This document shows, one piece after another, positions 12,801 through 25,130 of a DNA stretch of 64,000 bases. Position numbers and translations under genes: made by a program. The notes beneath the pieces are model-generated. The model made no database searches. It was not told the DNA's origin and was given only the letters and a program-made list of their open reading frames with translations. Numbering within the stretch: position 1 is the first letter of the stretch; each line of letters opens with the position of its first letter. This stretch comes from Ceriagrion tenellum (taxonomy: Eukaryota > Arthropoda > Insecta > Odonata > Coenagrionidae): contig OY720633.1 in the NCBI GenBank assembly GCA_963169105.1, positions 35,790,795 to 35,854,794 on the forward strand. Reading direction: 5' to 3'.

Positions 12801-15800
12801 CCCCTCCTACTCTCGATCCCATTACACGGTGCGTCCGCCGCAGCTGCTCCTCCCGGCCCTTACGCGCTTCCACGCCACGTCTACGTGCAAAACACCCGAC
12901 TGCCTACTCGCCGATTGTCTGCCCAGGCAATATTCCGCTCACCGCCCGCCGACTATTGGAGGGAAGAAAGTGGGAAATGGGAGATTCCTCAGATGGAAAG
13001 ACGCGATTTATTTGAGGCTATTGGAGCCCCATATAAATCGCCCCCTTTTTCCTGGAGGTGGAAGGATGTTTCATCATCATGGAGAGGATTATAGTTCATA
13101 GGCCGTAGGTAATACTCTGGCATAAGTGGCACAAGCAGCAAGCAAGCTAATTTTTTAATAGTAATTCCCACGATGTCGAAGAAAAGATATTTTCATTAGG
13201 ATAAAATTGGTTCGGACACAAAATAGAAGATTTCATTGGATCTATCCTCAGGAAGGATTAAAATTGATTTGCTACACCTGAATTTGGTCATGAAATTATG
13301 GTAGTCAATGATTTATATTCTATGTACCACATCCATCAGCGATTCTGTTTTTATCGCTCACTCACAAAGTTAACACAGGTATCGTCTTTTAAGCGGAGTT
13401 CACTTTATGGGCAAGTTTTAAAATGCGTCAACACGTCGCAAGTATTTAAATTACCGACCTTGATTAAATGCCAAGTCTGGTTAATAGCAGGAAAAAAAGA
13501 ATTTAATCCAAACTGGTTGTAGTATGAGATATTCCTCAGTCGATACGCAGATGTACTGACGAAGCACTAATGTACTGAAGCTCTCATATTGGCATTTTAA
13601 TTATAATTTGAGCATTGCATATCAATCACTCTCCAAGGGATGCATGAAAAAGATGAACATCTCTACGAGTCACCTACACCATATTTTGTATTAATGAGCA
13701 AACAAAAATTTTCGCTGATATGATACATGAATAATATGAAAATTAATAATGTATAATATCAAAATAATCGTGTCAGAAACTAAAGCCCTGAAGTGAAAAA
13801 CGTAAAGACACTAATTAAAGAGGAAGAAATCAGCATGATATTCATTTCACAGAAAAAAAATGTCGGACAGTTTCCACACATTTTGGTATCTGGCACCATA
13901 GAAAATTTGAAATCTAGTTCCCTCTCAAGGCGTACCTTTTTTTTAAGTAGATGGTTAAGTGACTTCGGGCACAACTGGCATCAAAACACTAGTCTAAGGA
14001 AAGAGTAAGCCAATGAGCAAGATGATGAGAGCTTGCAGTGCCTTGTGACGAGCTATAAAGGTGAAGATAATCCTAACGCGACAATGACTTCATTCAATAG
14101 CAAATATGATAAGATCAAGAGGATAGCCATTTAGAGGTTAATTGAAACCCAATGACAGTACCGGATTTCACAATGATTGCGTACGACGGAAAGTTTTTGA
14201 AGATTCCGGTGCGACTTAGTGATCCCAATCAATTCCAATAAATAGCTGATATTCGATCATGAGACTTACTCAGAGATACAAATCTAAAGTAAAACGCGAT
14301 CATGTATGAATTCAATGGATTCAAAAGATAGCACCTGTTCCTCCTTATCTGCTCAAACTAATCAAGAAGGCGAGAATAAGGAAGGAACAGAAATCATTTT
14401 TTCCTCGAAAGTGGTGACGCGGAACAATCTCATCATGTAGAAAGATGCATTCTCGTAAGGATGGATCAAATCTATTGCGATACCAAGTGTAGCATAATAT
14501 GTGCCTGCGCTATATTTGATATAAACACGGATAAAAATGTTAATTTGTCATGCTAAAGAATTATCATTGAGACTTGACTGATTTGCAAATGAAAAGAAAA
14601 ATCTCTATAAAAGGAACCCAGGATTCGTTCGATCCTATTGACCACAGTTAATCTTCATTTGTTATAAGTAGATATCTGCAGTAGTCTCATGTCTAAAAAA
14701 AACTTAAAATAACGGAGACTAAAGCATTACTTTAATGAGTAAACTTTTTGGCGGAGAAAAACAGTTTAGCTATCTATAATCACACAAGTAATGCAACCGC
14801 ACAACCTTATAATAAATTATACTAAACTCACCTATGTATTGAGGGAAAATAAGGCCGCTAAAATAACTTCACGAGTCCTATGGATTTCCCCGATTTATTT
14901 TGAATGAAATCTATTCCGTAATGTGCATATAGCAAATATTAATGCATATATAGTAAATTAACTCAATTATTAAGGCATTATTGAAGACCTACGAAGAGAA
15001 ATAAATCCTCATGACCTTCGACAAGCATGGTGATTTTCTCTACACCAAGGCACGTCTAAAGTAAAGTATTTAAGGGATATATAAATTATTTCCACGGTTT
15101 TATTATTTTATAAAATAGATGAATTTTGAAATAAATTACTTTTTTGAAAATAGGAATGTGAAAGGTTTTAGAAACATTAGCTTAAGAAATTATCCCTACA
15201 ACGTACGGCAATTTGCATAGGACGGCTAAAAAAATAGATTGTGCGGAAACATCTGAATGCCAATTCCATCGAAAGTGGTGTCACCTGCGGCGCTTTTCGA
15301 GTTAACATATCAGCACGCGCTCTATCAGGAAAATCTGATCATAAAAATCCGTAGGTACCGGCAAATAAAGTTACAATTGACAAAATAGCACTAAAAGACC
15401 GAGTTAGCGGATAAATGTTAATCTTACACTCCAATTGACACATGTCAAAAGTGACAACTCACATCGACCAGCAGAAAACCATTGAAATGCATAAATTTGA
15501 AAATCAGCACAATGTAAACGAATCTCGGCTCAATGAGCGACCGGTATACGGAGATGGGAACGCTTCATGCTTAGCTGTACCATCCGTTCTTTTTGGAGTG
15601 CCACCATGTGCACTTCTCCTCGTCTAGGATACTCGAGCCCGCCATTGCCGGGTGGCTAACAACACGTGCCAAACCAAACATCCTAGCACATAGATCTGCC
15701 TAGGGAAACGTTGGATATGGAATGTGTTCATTGCAAATGTAATGGAAAGATGGTGAGAACATAGAATGTGAGAGGTAGTAAGGAGGTAGGGACGCACGTA

Positions 15801-16309
15801 GCCCTACCCCAGGGCGTCCTATCCCCCCTCGAACCGACAAGTGAGCATCGGCCGTGAGACGACCCAACGCTGGATAACACCAGGTTCATCCCCGAACGCC
15901 ATAATATTTAATCGACACCAAGCGAAACTAACCCACTCCACGTAAAATCGAAAAAAATAAATCAATTCATCCTGCTGGAATCAATCGCGAGAAAAAATAG
16001 TACAAATGCACTCACACACATTCACCGCATCAAAAATGTATACATCTAGTGAGAACACCATGATATTATGGGACACCGGCCGGCACGGGACGCCACACCA
16101 TTTCACGACGATTGGGGGATGGGGTGGACGTTCGAGACGGTCCACGTCCGGGGGGATGGGATTGTCGGTGACGCCGAAACGTGGGAAAAAAATCCTCGGG
16201 CCGAGGGAAAAGTGAGAAAAACCACCGTTTCGCTCTCCAGTGTAAATACGTTATCCGGTGGTCGAGCAATGTCGTGGGGGGGATGGTCAAGAGGGATGAT
16301 GTCGCCTAC
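9838..16309 (-). other. Inferred long arginine kinase intron, distal half
   Basis: No gene was recognised. GC-rich, strand-skewed patches lie at about 9900-10130, 11040-11700 (with 13 consecutive G at 11657-11669) and 12390-13040. The stretch 13100-16000 is AT-rich and featureless. If the exon at 16310-16398 is not part of arginine kinase, this is simply upstream intergenic or UTR-intron sequence. Confidence 0.4.
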
Positions 16310-16398
16310 CCGTCTTCGTCTGCTGCGGCGTCGGCCCCGGCCTCCTTGGAGCCGGTGGTGGCCGACTCCTTGGACGCGCAGGACAGGATAACGCCCAT
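16310..16398 (-). CDS. Argk: Putative alternative first coding exon of arginine kinase (acylatable N-terminal extension)
   Basis: Seen: from the ATG at 16398-16396 the minus strand reads MGVILSCASKE, then a Ser/Thr/Gly/Ala/Glu/Asp-rich stretch ending ADEDG. A possible donor, GG|GTAGGC, starts at 16309, before an in-frame TAG at 16308-16306. The start context is strong (GCGGCC before ATGG). No ATG occurs between the upstream TATA box and this codon. The exon carries 29 codons plus 2 bases. The arginine kinase exon at 3457 begins with G and then AAG TAC ACC ATG, so the join gives ...DEDG-KYT-MTDAAVLEK without a stop. Inferred: a longer isoform with Gly-2 as a possible myristoylation site and Cys-7 as a possible palmitoylation site, giving a membrane-associated kinase. 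The alternative is an unrelated small gene or a chance frame in GC-rich DNA. The phase match alone has about a one-in-three chance; phase, frame, strand, TATA and start context together are more persuasive. Confidence 0.55.
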
Positions 16399-16625
16399 GG
16401 CCGCGGTGTTGTACCTCCTCCTGTTTCGACAGTGGCGCGCGGCTGTGAGGAGATGGCCGCGGATGCACTCGGGAAAGGGGACTTTGTGGGGAGATAGGCG
16501 GGGGAGAGGGCTGAGGGGGGGGCTGAGAGACGGCGAGAGGGGGGAGGTAGGAGAGCGGTGCGTAGAAGAGTGGGGAGGGAGGAAATTGGGAGGGGCCAGG
16601 AGGGGGAGGGCGGAGGGGAAACCCC
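16399..16625 (-). other. Inferred 5' UTR of the long arginine kinase transcript
   Basis: This is the pyrimidine-rich stretch (minus strand) between the predicted start site and the ATG at 16398. The frame containing that ATG stays open across it but is proline-rich low complexity and contains no methionine codon, so it is better read as leader than as protein. The plus strand of 16480-16620 has repeated runs of G. The 5' limit is an estimate from TATA spacing only. Confidence 0.35.
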
Positions 16626-16648
16626 TTAATAATTTCCACCCCACACCC

Positions 16649-16656
16649 TTTTTATA
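16649..16656 (-). promoter_or_regulatory. TATA box candidate for the arginine kinase upstream promoter
   Basis: The minus strand reads GGGTATAAAAAGGGTG here. This is a textbook TATA element in otherwise GC-rich DNA. Transcription would be expected to start near 16625, giving a 5' UTR of about 225 bases that contains no ATG before the one at 16398. It sits at the edge of the GC-rich upstream block. No Inr or DPE was assigned with confidence. Confidence 0.5.
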
Positions 16657-18620
16657 CCCTCGTCCCTATCTCCTCGTACACACAGCCTCCCTTCACTTTC
16701 GCCTTCCTCTATTCCTCCTCCTAGTCTAACCCTGAGAGGAGGAGGAACTCCACAGCCTTCTCCTCCACGGTTTTCCCTTCTCTTCTCCTACTCAGGGCTT
16801 TCAAGGGAACCATAGGGTCTCCCCTAGTCAGGCCGCTCCCTTTTCTGCACGGTCCTAGCCCTCGCAACACACCCCTACTCCCCCTATATATCCTCCTCCC
16901 CGCACGACCATTTTTTCCCCCGCCGGTCCCCCACACCACAGCCCGGCGAACACGCGCCGAGGCTCCCCCTCCTCAAACCTCACCCACCCATACCCTATCA
17001 TCCCCTATCCCCCCTCGCCAGGGCCATCGAACCCCATCCCTATTCCGGCGGGAGAGAGAGAGAGAGAGAGATGTGGTGGGGGAAGTGAGGGGAAGCTGGG
17101 GGTCCACACACCGAAATCGATAACGCACTCCCACGCACAAGGCATGGGGTACGCACCGCGAGGCGTCGGAGGGAAGTGAGGGAGGCTGAGGAGGGAGGGA
17201 GAGAGGCGGGGTGGTGGAAAGGAGATAGAGTGAGAGGGGGATGAAGAGGGGAGAGATTGGAGTGGAGGGAGAGATTGGTCTACCTCCTCCCGCTCTTTCA
17301 CGGGCGTCCATGGGCAATGCCACCCAGTCATCCCCGGCCTCCCTTACCCTTCTCCCGCCACACCACACACAGGTCTGAACATTTCCCCTAAAACCGTGAA
17401 AAACCCCTTCCTCCTCCTCCAGCTCCTCTCCCACTCCCCCCCTCGAACGAGAGGACCACGCCCATGTCTCACAGCAATCGCCCCTTCGAAGTGCGAGGGA
17501 GGGACGATCGCAGAAAGAAAGGGGACGGAAAGAGAGAGAGATAATATAAAAAATAAAAAGATAAGACCTTACCCTTCCATCAACTCATGTATTGACTCTT
17601 GCTCCCTCGTGGAGGGCTGAGGGGGAGGAGGAGGAAGTTAAGAAGTCGAGAAAATATCGAGGTAAAAATATCGAGAAACAAATGATACTGGGAGAAAAAA
17701 CGGAGGGGTGTGGGGGTGGGATGGGCACATTATCTTTACTCGAAGACGGGGAGTGGTGAGTATGGAGCAACAACGTCTTTCAAGAGGAGCCGCTGATAAT
17801 GGCCGAGAGCCAGGCTTATCAGCGGAGACGCTTCAAGTGTGGAGATTTCCCACTATCCACCGCTCCCCTCCTCTAGTCTCCGCTCCCCTAATGTCTCACC
17901 AGCACGAAAGCCGGAGGAGAGGCAGGTATAACACACCAAGGTCGCGAGATACGGCTGCCATGGACCGGGGAGGGAAGCGCTCTTATCAGAGGAGGCGGGA
18001 GGAGTAGGTGGCTGAGGCGGGGAGACAGAAGGAGGGGCAGGAGTGAGAGGCGGAGAGGGAAGCAGACAGACAGATGAGACGGAAGAAGGCGTCCGGCAGG
18101 ACAGGTGAGATTTGGGCGCTCGGGAGGCGGCGGCGGCGACGACATAGGTCATTCATCCGAGGGCGCGCGTGGAGTAGCCGCGCTTCCGGTTCGAGGCCCG
18201 CTGGAGTCATTCTTTTATTTCCTATTGCTCCGGCGGTCGGCAACCTCTCCCGCGCGGCGTGAATCTGCGAGCAGAGGGGAGTGGGCAGAGGTGAATCACG
18301 AAGCGTACGCCGGATGCGTGGACCTCCTCCTGCCCCCGCCTAGGGTTACCCCAGGAGGTGAGCCCCAAACTCACTCGCCAGTCTCTACGCCATTTAGAAG
18401 TCCATATGCCAACGCGCAAGCCCTGGCCCGCCCTTGCCAGTCTGACGTGCGCATGCCCCTCACACTGGGGGCCACCAGGTGGCGGGAAATTCCGCACGCG
18501 GGGCATCACGGGAGAATTTGGACTCCGCGCGGTGATGCTCGGGAGAAATGAAGGCGGAAGCCGCATGGAATGGCGCGAAAGTGCGAATTTCATTTCACCG
18601 GCCCGCACAATCAAGAGCAG
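16657..18620. other. GC-rich, strand-skewed region upstream of the putative promoter
   Basis: About 2 kb of GC-rich sequence lies upstream of the TATA box, including (GA)10 at 17052-17071, a second GA run near 17527-17540 and long pyrimidine-rich blocks around 16660-17040. Many overlapping frames exist on both strands (for example 16973-17434 minus and 18105-18551 plus), but they are low-complexity Pro/Ser or Arg/Gly frames. I read it as promoter-proximal sequence, not coding. Confidence 0.4.
17052..17071. repeat. (GA)10 microsatellite
   Basis: Ten uninterrupted GA units in the GC-rich block upstream of the putative promoter. In insects GA tracts can be bound by GAGA-type factors; a regulatory role here is speculation. 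Confidence 0.9.
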
Positions 18621-21600
18621 CATTTTTCAGCCCTTATCGCCTTTCAACCACCAATCAGACCTTTTCTGATGTTTTACCGGCACCTCAAGGGTACCTCGCA
18701 GTGTGGTAATGTGCTTGCAAAACATTTTTACCATCATTCAGCTTCTTTGGCACCACCTTCAAACACCATGCGCGTACCATTTAATGTACGAGCATTGCAG
18801 ATTGGCATCCGCTGGAGTAGAGGAAGCTGGTAACCCTTAGTGATAAGTTCGACTCCTGATTCCGATAGTGTTACGTAAACTCTGGTGGTCATGCATCGCA
18901 CTGTCACAAATACTAGAGAATGAAAAGCGATTCTGGCTGATAACCGCTTGCTCGAAAGAAGTTTTGTCGACACCAGCGGTTCGCAACCTATTTCGACTCG
19001 AGTATCTTTGGTCACCTATTTCCCAAAATGTTCCATCTTATTTTATAAAAATTCCCAAATAAATTCTGCCGCTATTCAACATTTATCGCGAACCTCTAAG
19101 CCGCCAAGAACGCACCCCTTATGATACACGTAACTCAGGCTGGGAACCGCCGGAAGTAAATTATTTCAGAATGAATAATTGCATATTATTAATTGCAGCA
19201 CTCGGAGATGATTTCTCAAAATGATGGGAATTCAGCGGAAAGGAGCCTAGATATTAACAACTTTTCCTTGAGGGAAGTCAGAACTACTAGACTATCTATT
19301 TTAATAAAAATGTCTATCTAATGTCAGCTTACAAGCATCATGTGACGATAACTTCCTCCCTTTCTTCACGATGAAAGGTACTAAGCAAAACAGCAACTTT
19401 CATAATTAGAATTATTTTAGCCATTTTCCGCAATCATTATTGAGGCTGACGAAGTACCACCTTCTGGCTCGCAACATATGTATTCAACATTTTTATAGCA
19501 TCGAGTAATAACAAGAAATATATACGTCATTTACATTGATTTATTTATCAACAATTTCTGTATTTTGCCACATGATCGACTAACTTAGTTCCAAAAGACA
19601 CGAAATTTACAATGTGAGCTTCCACGTATGGGAAACTGAGAAGAATCGCCAATTGTAAGAATAGACTTTGGAAATATTTGGGAAATATTCCTTCATACAA
19701 GACAAAAGAAAAGATACGCTAAGATTTTAAAATTTAAAAAGAGAAAAAATAGATGAGCGACAAGAAATTAATAATTTATATATATTTTTAAGTATTTCCA
19801 CAGCATTCTGTTGGTAAAAATACATAAAAACTCTGTATGGGCAAGTAGCCAAATTTTTTTTTATCAAGAAAGGGTCAATCACGATGAAAACCCTTTTCAT
19901 TGTGCGTTTACTCCTTTCATCGCCTTTCACTTTACGCTCTTGGCCAAAATTTCGAAGATGAAGACATATCCTAACTGTCACCATGACAACGGCCTTGCCA
20001 CTGCACCATAGCATGACTTCTTTGGGAGGGAATTCGAATGCTTGTCCTTGACTGCACGATTGGTGCGCGACCCGAAACATCATTACCATTTTGAATTCAT
20101 TTCTGCGCAAAACCTAAAGTAAACTTGATAGACTAAAAAAACCAACGATGTCTTACTAATGATTAGTAATGAACAAAATATTATACAATATGTTGGTGAT
20201 ATATAGATATTTAACAGGTGTATAGTAATAATTTTCTTTATGTTTCGACAAGAAAGCGGTAGATCGAGAAATGTATTCTAAAATTATCCTTTTTAGTATC
20301 ATTATCATTTTAAAAAATTCACGACAAAGGACATTAACATCGAGGGGCGATGAAAATATGAGTTTGGTTAGCCTATTATGAATGTATGTGCATACTCATT
20401 AAAAATATGTCATATAGTAGAAACTCAAAAGTTTATCACAAATAATTTGCGACCTACAAATAACACAAAAAGATGACCAAAGGACTTTTATGTCAGGCAA
20501 TACACGAAAATTACTCTCCCAGGCTTTGTTTTTCCGTCACTTATCAAAAAATGGACCAAAATTTGAGATTTGGCGATGATATTACGGATTATTACCACTT
20601 CTTCCTTTGATAGTTATGCCAGCGAATTCGCTGGCAAAATAAACGGTGATGATGTCGAGAGAGAGAGACACTACCTTTTTATAAAAGGTCGCGTTGACTT
20701 TCTATTGTGACATTTTTTATTTTATTTTGACATTCTCCTCGGCCGTTGACCTGAGAAGGCAAACAGAAAATGCGCAGTGATGATGGAGTTCCATTCTATA
20801 AATAGGAAGAGTATTATATGTGCTCACAATAATAAATTATGCTGTATTCTACCAATGCTCCGGTTAGTATCATGCATTTAACATTCTTAGCTATTCCCCA
20901 AGAATGGGACTAAGGTTGTCTCAAATACTACGATTACCTCAACCATTATTGTTGTCACAGTAATACTGTAAATTATACTACAAGCATATACTAAATAAAT
21001 AACTCATGAGAAATATTAATGTTCACCAATAGCCTTAAAAATAATTTAAAGGTCGTCAACTAAGCATATAAAAATAAATAATTCTGCCTATTACGTGTCT
21101 GGTGTTGCTAAGATGACGAGGTGTCTATTGGTGACAGATTTTCGATTCAATTTATCAGGAGGTCCTTCAACGAACTCCCAGCATGCAATTTAAAACATTC
21201 TAAATTATAAACAGGAAAAGTCTGACCTTTTTAGGCAATGGAACAGATAATTTTCTAATTAAAAAGTCCTTTGCACGATTAAAAACTGACTAGACCTTTT
21301 TAACCAATCAATCACATGAAAAGAACTTGAAAAATTGGTCAAGTAATCAGGATAAGCCGGTTCTCATAACTCCATCAACTACGAAAGTTCTGCATTATTC
21401 TTGACCGTATCGGAAGAGTATATCCAAGTTAAAACACCGCCATACGCCCTAACTAACTATTCCCTCGCAATAACTTGAGGAAGAAATCATATCGACTATT
21501 TTTTCATTTTCGTTAATATTTAACAAAATTTTATCCACACTAGTCAAGTAAACGCAGCGTCCCCATAGATTTGATGATATCAACCGACGAACAAGGTCGG

Positions 21601-24600
21601 AATCGATCGCAATCGAGAGGAAAACAAAAAAAATGATCTTACACATTTTTAATAAGGTCATGTCTAACCGACCGCTAATTTTAGATCAAGAACTGACTTA
21701 TGAGCAGAAAAGATTAGCACAGCCGCACACCTCGACGCGTGCCAATTACGATTTTTTAAATTACTGCTCTGAAATTAAAATTAATTTTAATTTGAAATGC
21801 TCTAAAATATTTACGACGGACGAAAGCTTAATGCAACCAGAGGCACGAAGCTTGTCCGAGGAATTTACGTCACTTTCACGAATAATGTTGCGACTCATCA
21901 AGGGGAGACGATGATTGATGACGCTTCATTTAACCTTGAACTCTGTAAGCAAGAAAGAGCGCGCTTTAAATTTTGGCAACACGGTAGTTGCCACAGAAGA
22001 TATCTCTGAATTCAACTATTTTCGTCAAACTCCTAGCATTCTCTTCAACAAGAATAAAGTATCCATGCATTTCTATCATCTTCATTCAAGACAGGCAAAA
22101 TAAATAAAGCACCACGGATGTTAAGCTGACAATATTGTACCCAATTCTTGACCAAAAGAGCAATTTAAATCAAATTCTGTTAATGTATACATGCATATAC
22201 ATGCATAAGAAAAGAATAACCGGTACTGATCAAACACAATGAATAACATTGGTCAAACTAAAACTATGCTCTGTGTGGGAATTTTTTTTCGTACAGTCCC
22301 CTCCAACAAATAACTAAAATCATGAAGAATTATTCACGGCTGATAAACCTGCGGGTGACTATTTTGTAAGGGCAAAAATGTAAGCAAATTTGAATTTTTG
22401 TCAATGTCGGAAGTCTTCCTTGTGCTAATACAATACATATACTGCATTTATATTATACCGGTGCTCACAAGTACCGCACGGTTATTTGTCGCGTGAAAAA
22501 TGTATCATGACTCCCAGTCTTCTAATTACATAACTCTCATAAATGAGAAAGCGCAATACATCAAAAGTCGATACCATAAAGAACCGCATAAATAATGATT
22601 GAAAGCTATTTAGGCATGTTTAAATGGTAAGGGAACATATAAGTAAGGTAATGTGTCAAAGGTGAATATGTAATATATAATTCATAATATATTTCTATAA
22701 CGTTTAATCACAGGAGGAGGCAACAAAGTTTTTAATGTCCATCATCGATAAGGGATCATGTAAGGGTTTCTCCTAAATTACGTGCCAGGTGCATATTGTT
22801 AAATGGCATGAATTCGGTGTTTGGTTACTCTTTTTTCAAACAGAAAAAGACAGCTTTATATCCATGTCGAATCTACCGCCGGCATGTTTATGATCAAATA
22901 ATAAAAGATTAATCACAGACATTTTTGCCACCTCATGCACACTTGAATGCTTTGTGTCTTTAATGAAAACTACACTTAGTCTTGTTCCGTTATTGGCATG
23001 GCTTCAAAACAAATGATGTGTCCGAAAATATGGGGATTTTCTTATTTCTGTTCAATAATAACTGAAAACTAAAATAAACATTCAAAAATACATTTTTATT
23101 AATGCTTTCCATTTGAAATGTTGAAAAAAATAGGTCATAGAATTAAGCGACATTTTTTTTGGCAAAATTCAGAATGAAATTATGGGAAATTGTTCCTTTC
23201 ATTCTACTACCGTTATTCCGAGGATCATATATCACGAAAAAAAATTCACAACCTTTCGTAGTTTTTTAAAAAGATTATCCTTTTACTCTATTTATTATTT
23301 GCATGAACAAAAAAGCTTCTTCTTCGTCTTAATAAAACAAAATTGGGCAATACGATGGACTGGACGCTTGAATATGCCATGTGGACTTACTTCCTAGCAA
23401 GCGTCTCTCCCCAAGGAATCCTGTTTACACATTGAATTCCATACGGATAGACTCGGGCGCGACAAGAGAAGACGGCAATTTTCGATACTCTTCGTTGGAA
23501 AAGTAGAACGCGAAGGAAGTTTATTTGAGTGTGAATAAGGGATTAGGAGCACCCTTCGCGAGCTATGTGCCAGAATTGCACCAAGTGCATAATATCGGCT
23601 CTCATGGTCAGTATTTCTCGTCTTTATCCTGGTGCTTTTACTCTCCTACCTTTTGTTCAATTCATAGCTAGGGTTAATATTTTCTCTCCTCATACGGCGT
23701 TGATTGTTACTATTTTTTCCAATTTTGCTGCCGGCCACCGCAATTTGGCGCATACAAATCCAAAACTATTCATCTAAAACATTCTAGAAAATGAATAGAA
23801 GAATTTTAAGCAAAAATACTTACGTTCATAAATTAATACAATTCATTGATCCTCAGCTGAATTATTTCATCAATTGATAGAAGCATGGCATTTTCAAGAC
23901 AATGTGCGTTCAACTGAGCAAAATGGAAAATAGGTGTATAAAAGCATGCATTCGCTATTTTCATTCTACTCTTGGTCGTGTCTGTTGGAGCCTGCATCAT
24001 TTTTTGGACGACCAGGGCTAAAGATAAAGGGAATTCCAGACGCACAATATTTCGATATCAAGCATTTTCATCAACGCTCATTCCTTTTAGTAATCGGGCC
24101 ACTGCAAGGATTATGAAATGTATACAAAAAATTATTGAATATTCTGTTTACCAAACTGTTCGGAGGAAAGCAGCTTGGAGTAAGCCACAACTAATCCTCA
24201 GACTGACAACTTTTGGATAAAATTAAATTTATCGCGATGAAAATATGTCACATGTTCAAGAAAACTAGAGACTTCTTCCTCTATTTCATGATGAAATGGC
24301 AAAAAATTTATAACATGCATTAGTAATTTGGTAGTCCATTGATTTTGATGGTTGAACAAATTATCAGCCATCATAGCAATTACAAAGAAGAAACAGAATC
24401 AGGAAATGGTGGGTTTTTCTGGGACATTCCTATTTTGCAGCCGGCGTTCACACGTAAGGCTTCTGAGCCGGATGGTCCTCCACGTTTATTATTCGCCATG
24501 CAGGCGAAAAAACAGACCAATTTCTCCCCCTAAAAGGTCACCAGAGACTAATCCCTTTTCAACAGTATATTACAGTGTATGAAAAAGAAGCTATTCGAGA

Positions 24601-25130
24601 GAGGTCAAACAAGTTAAATTCCACAGAGTTTAATGTAAATACTTGCTCAATCGTATATACCAACATCTAAAGAGTGAAGATGGGATATCACAATCATCGG
24701 ATTACTGAATTAACCTCATGATGACGTTGCCACGTCTAAACTCATACTTAAAGTTCAGTTAAAACGAACGCTAGGGAAAGTTTCAAACTTTCATCATATT
24801 GTTGAGCGACACCTCTGTTTAATGATAGAGACTTAACTGACCGGGTCGGGGCAAGAGCAAGAGAAAACTTAAGTTGGGGTAGATCTATGAAACATGCTTA
24901 TACAATTGATTTCCTGTAAACTGCCTTCAACTTGAGCTAAATTATAGCTTTATTGTAAAGTGGAAATAATTTGTTATCTGATAATTTTAATCCAATGAAA
25001 GATTACAAAAATCCAAGAAATTATGTTCTGCACGATATCACCCCGATCCCGTCAATAATGACTATGAATCTTCTACACTACTTTGTCATCACCCCCGAAA
25101 TGGTGTAATCAACATTGATTTCATGCAAAC
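18621..25130. other. AT-rich stretch without recognisable genes
   Basis: I see no gene or transposon here. The only structures noted are a 20-bp perfect palindrome at 20617-20636 and two consecutive in-frame open segments at 21633-21914 and 21915-22103 that match nothing known to me. Confidence 0.6.
20617..20636. repeat. Perfect 20-bp palindrome centred on GAATTC
   Basis: TGCCAGCGAA is followed directly by its exact reverse complement, TTCGCTGGCA. The symmetry stops sharply on both sides, so it is not the core of a longer visible inverted repeat. It could be a dimeric binding site or chance. Confidence 0.9.

Noticed and set aside
12598..13101. 167-codon plus-strand frame in a GC-rich block
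   Set aside because: Gly/Arg-biased composition, overlapping frames of similar length and no family resemblance.
14600..14680. Plus-strand TATAAAAGG as a promoter
   Set aside because: No start codon, open frame or exon that could follow it was found; isolated TATA matches are expected in AT-rich DNA.
16103..16639. 178-codon minus-strand proline-rich frame over the proposed leader and first exon
   Set aside because: It is out of frame with the MGVILSC exon, begins at GTG and is low complexity. The frame with a strong ATG context and splice-compatible end is a better reading.
16181..16729. 182-codon plus-strand frame opposite the proposed first exon
   Set aside because: Arg/Gly-rich shadow of the GC-rich block on the opposite strand. 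No recognisable motif.
18790..18865. Possible plus-strand A box and B box (GTTCGACTCC)
   Set aside because: Boxes are approximate and no flanking stem pairs; chance cannot be excluded.
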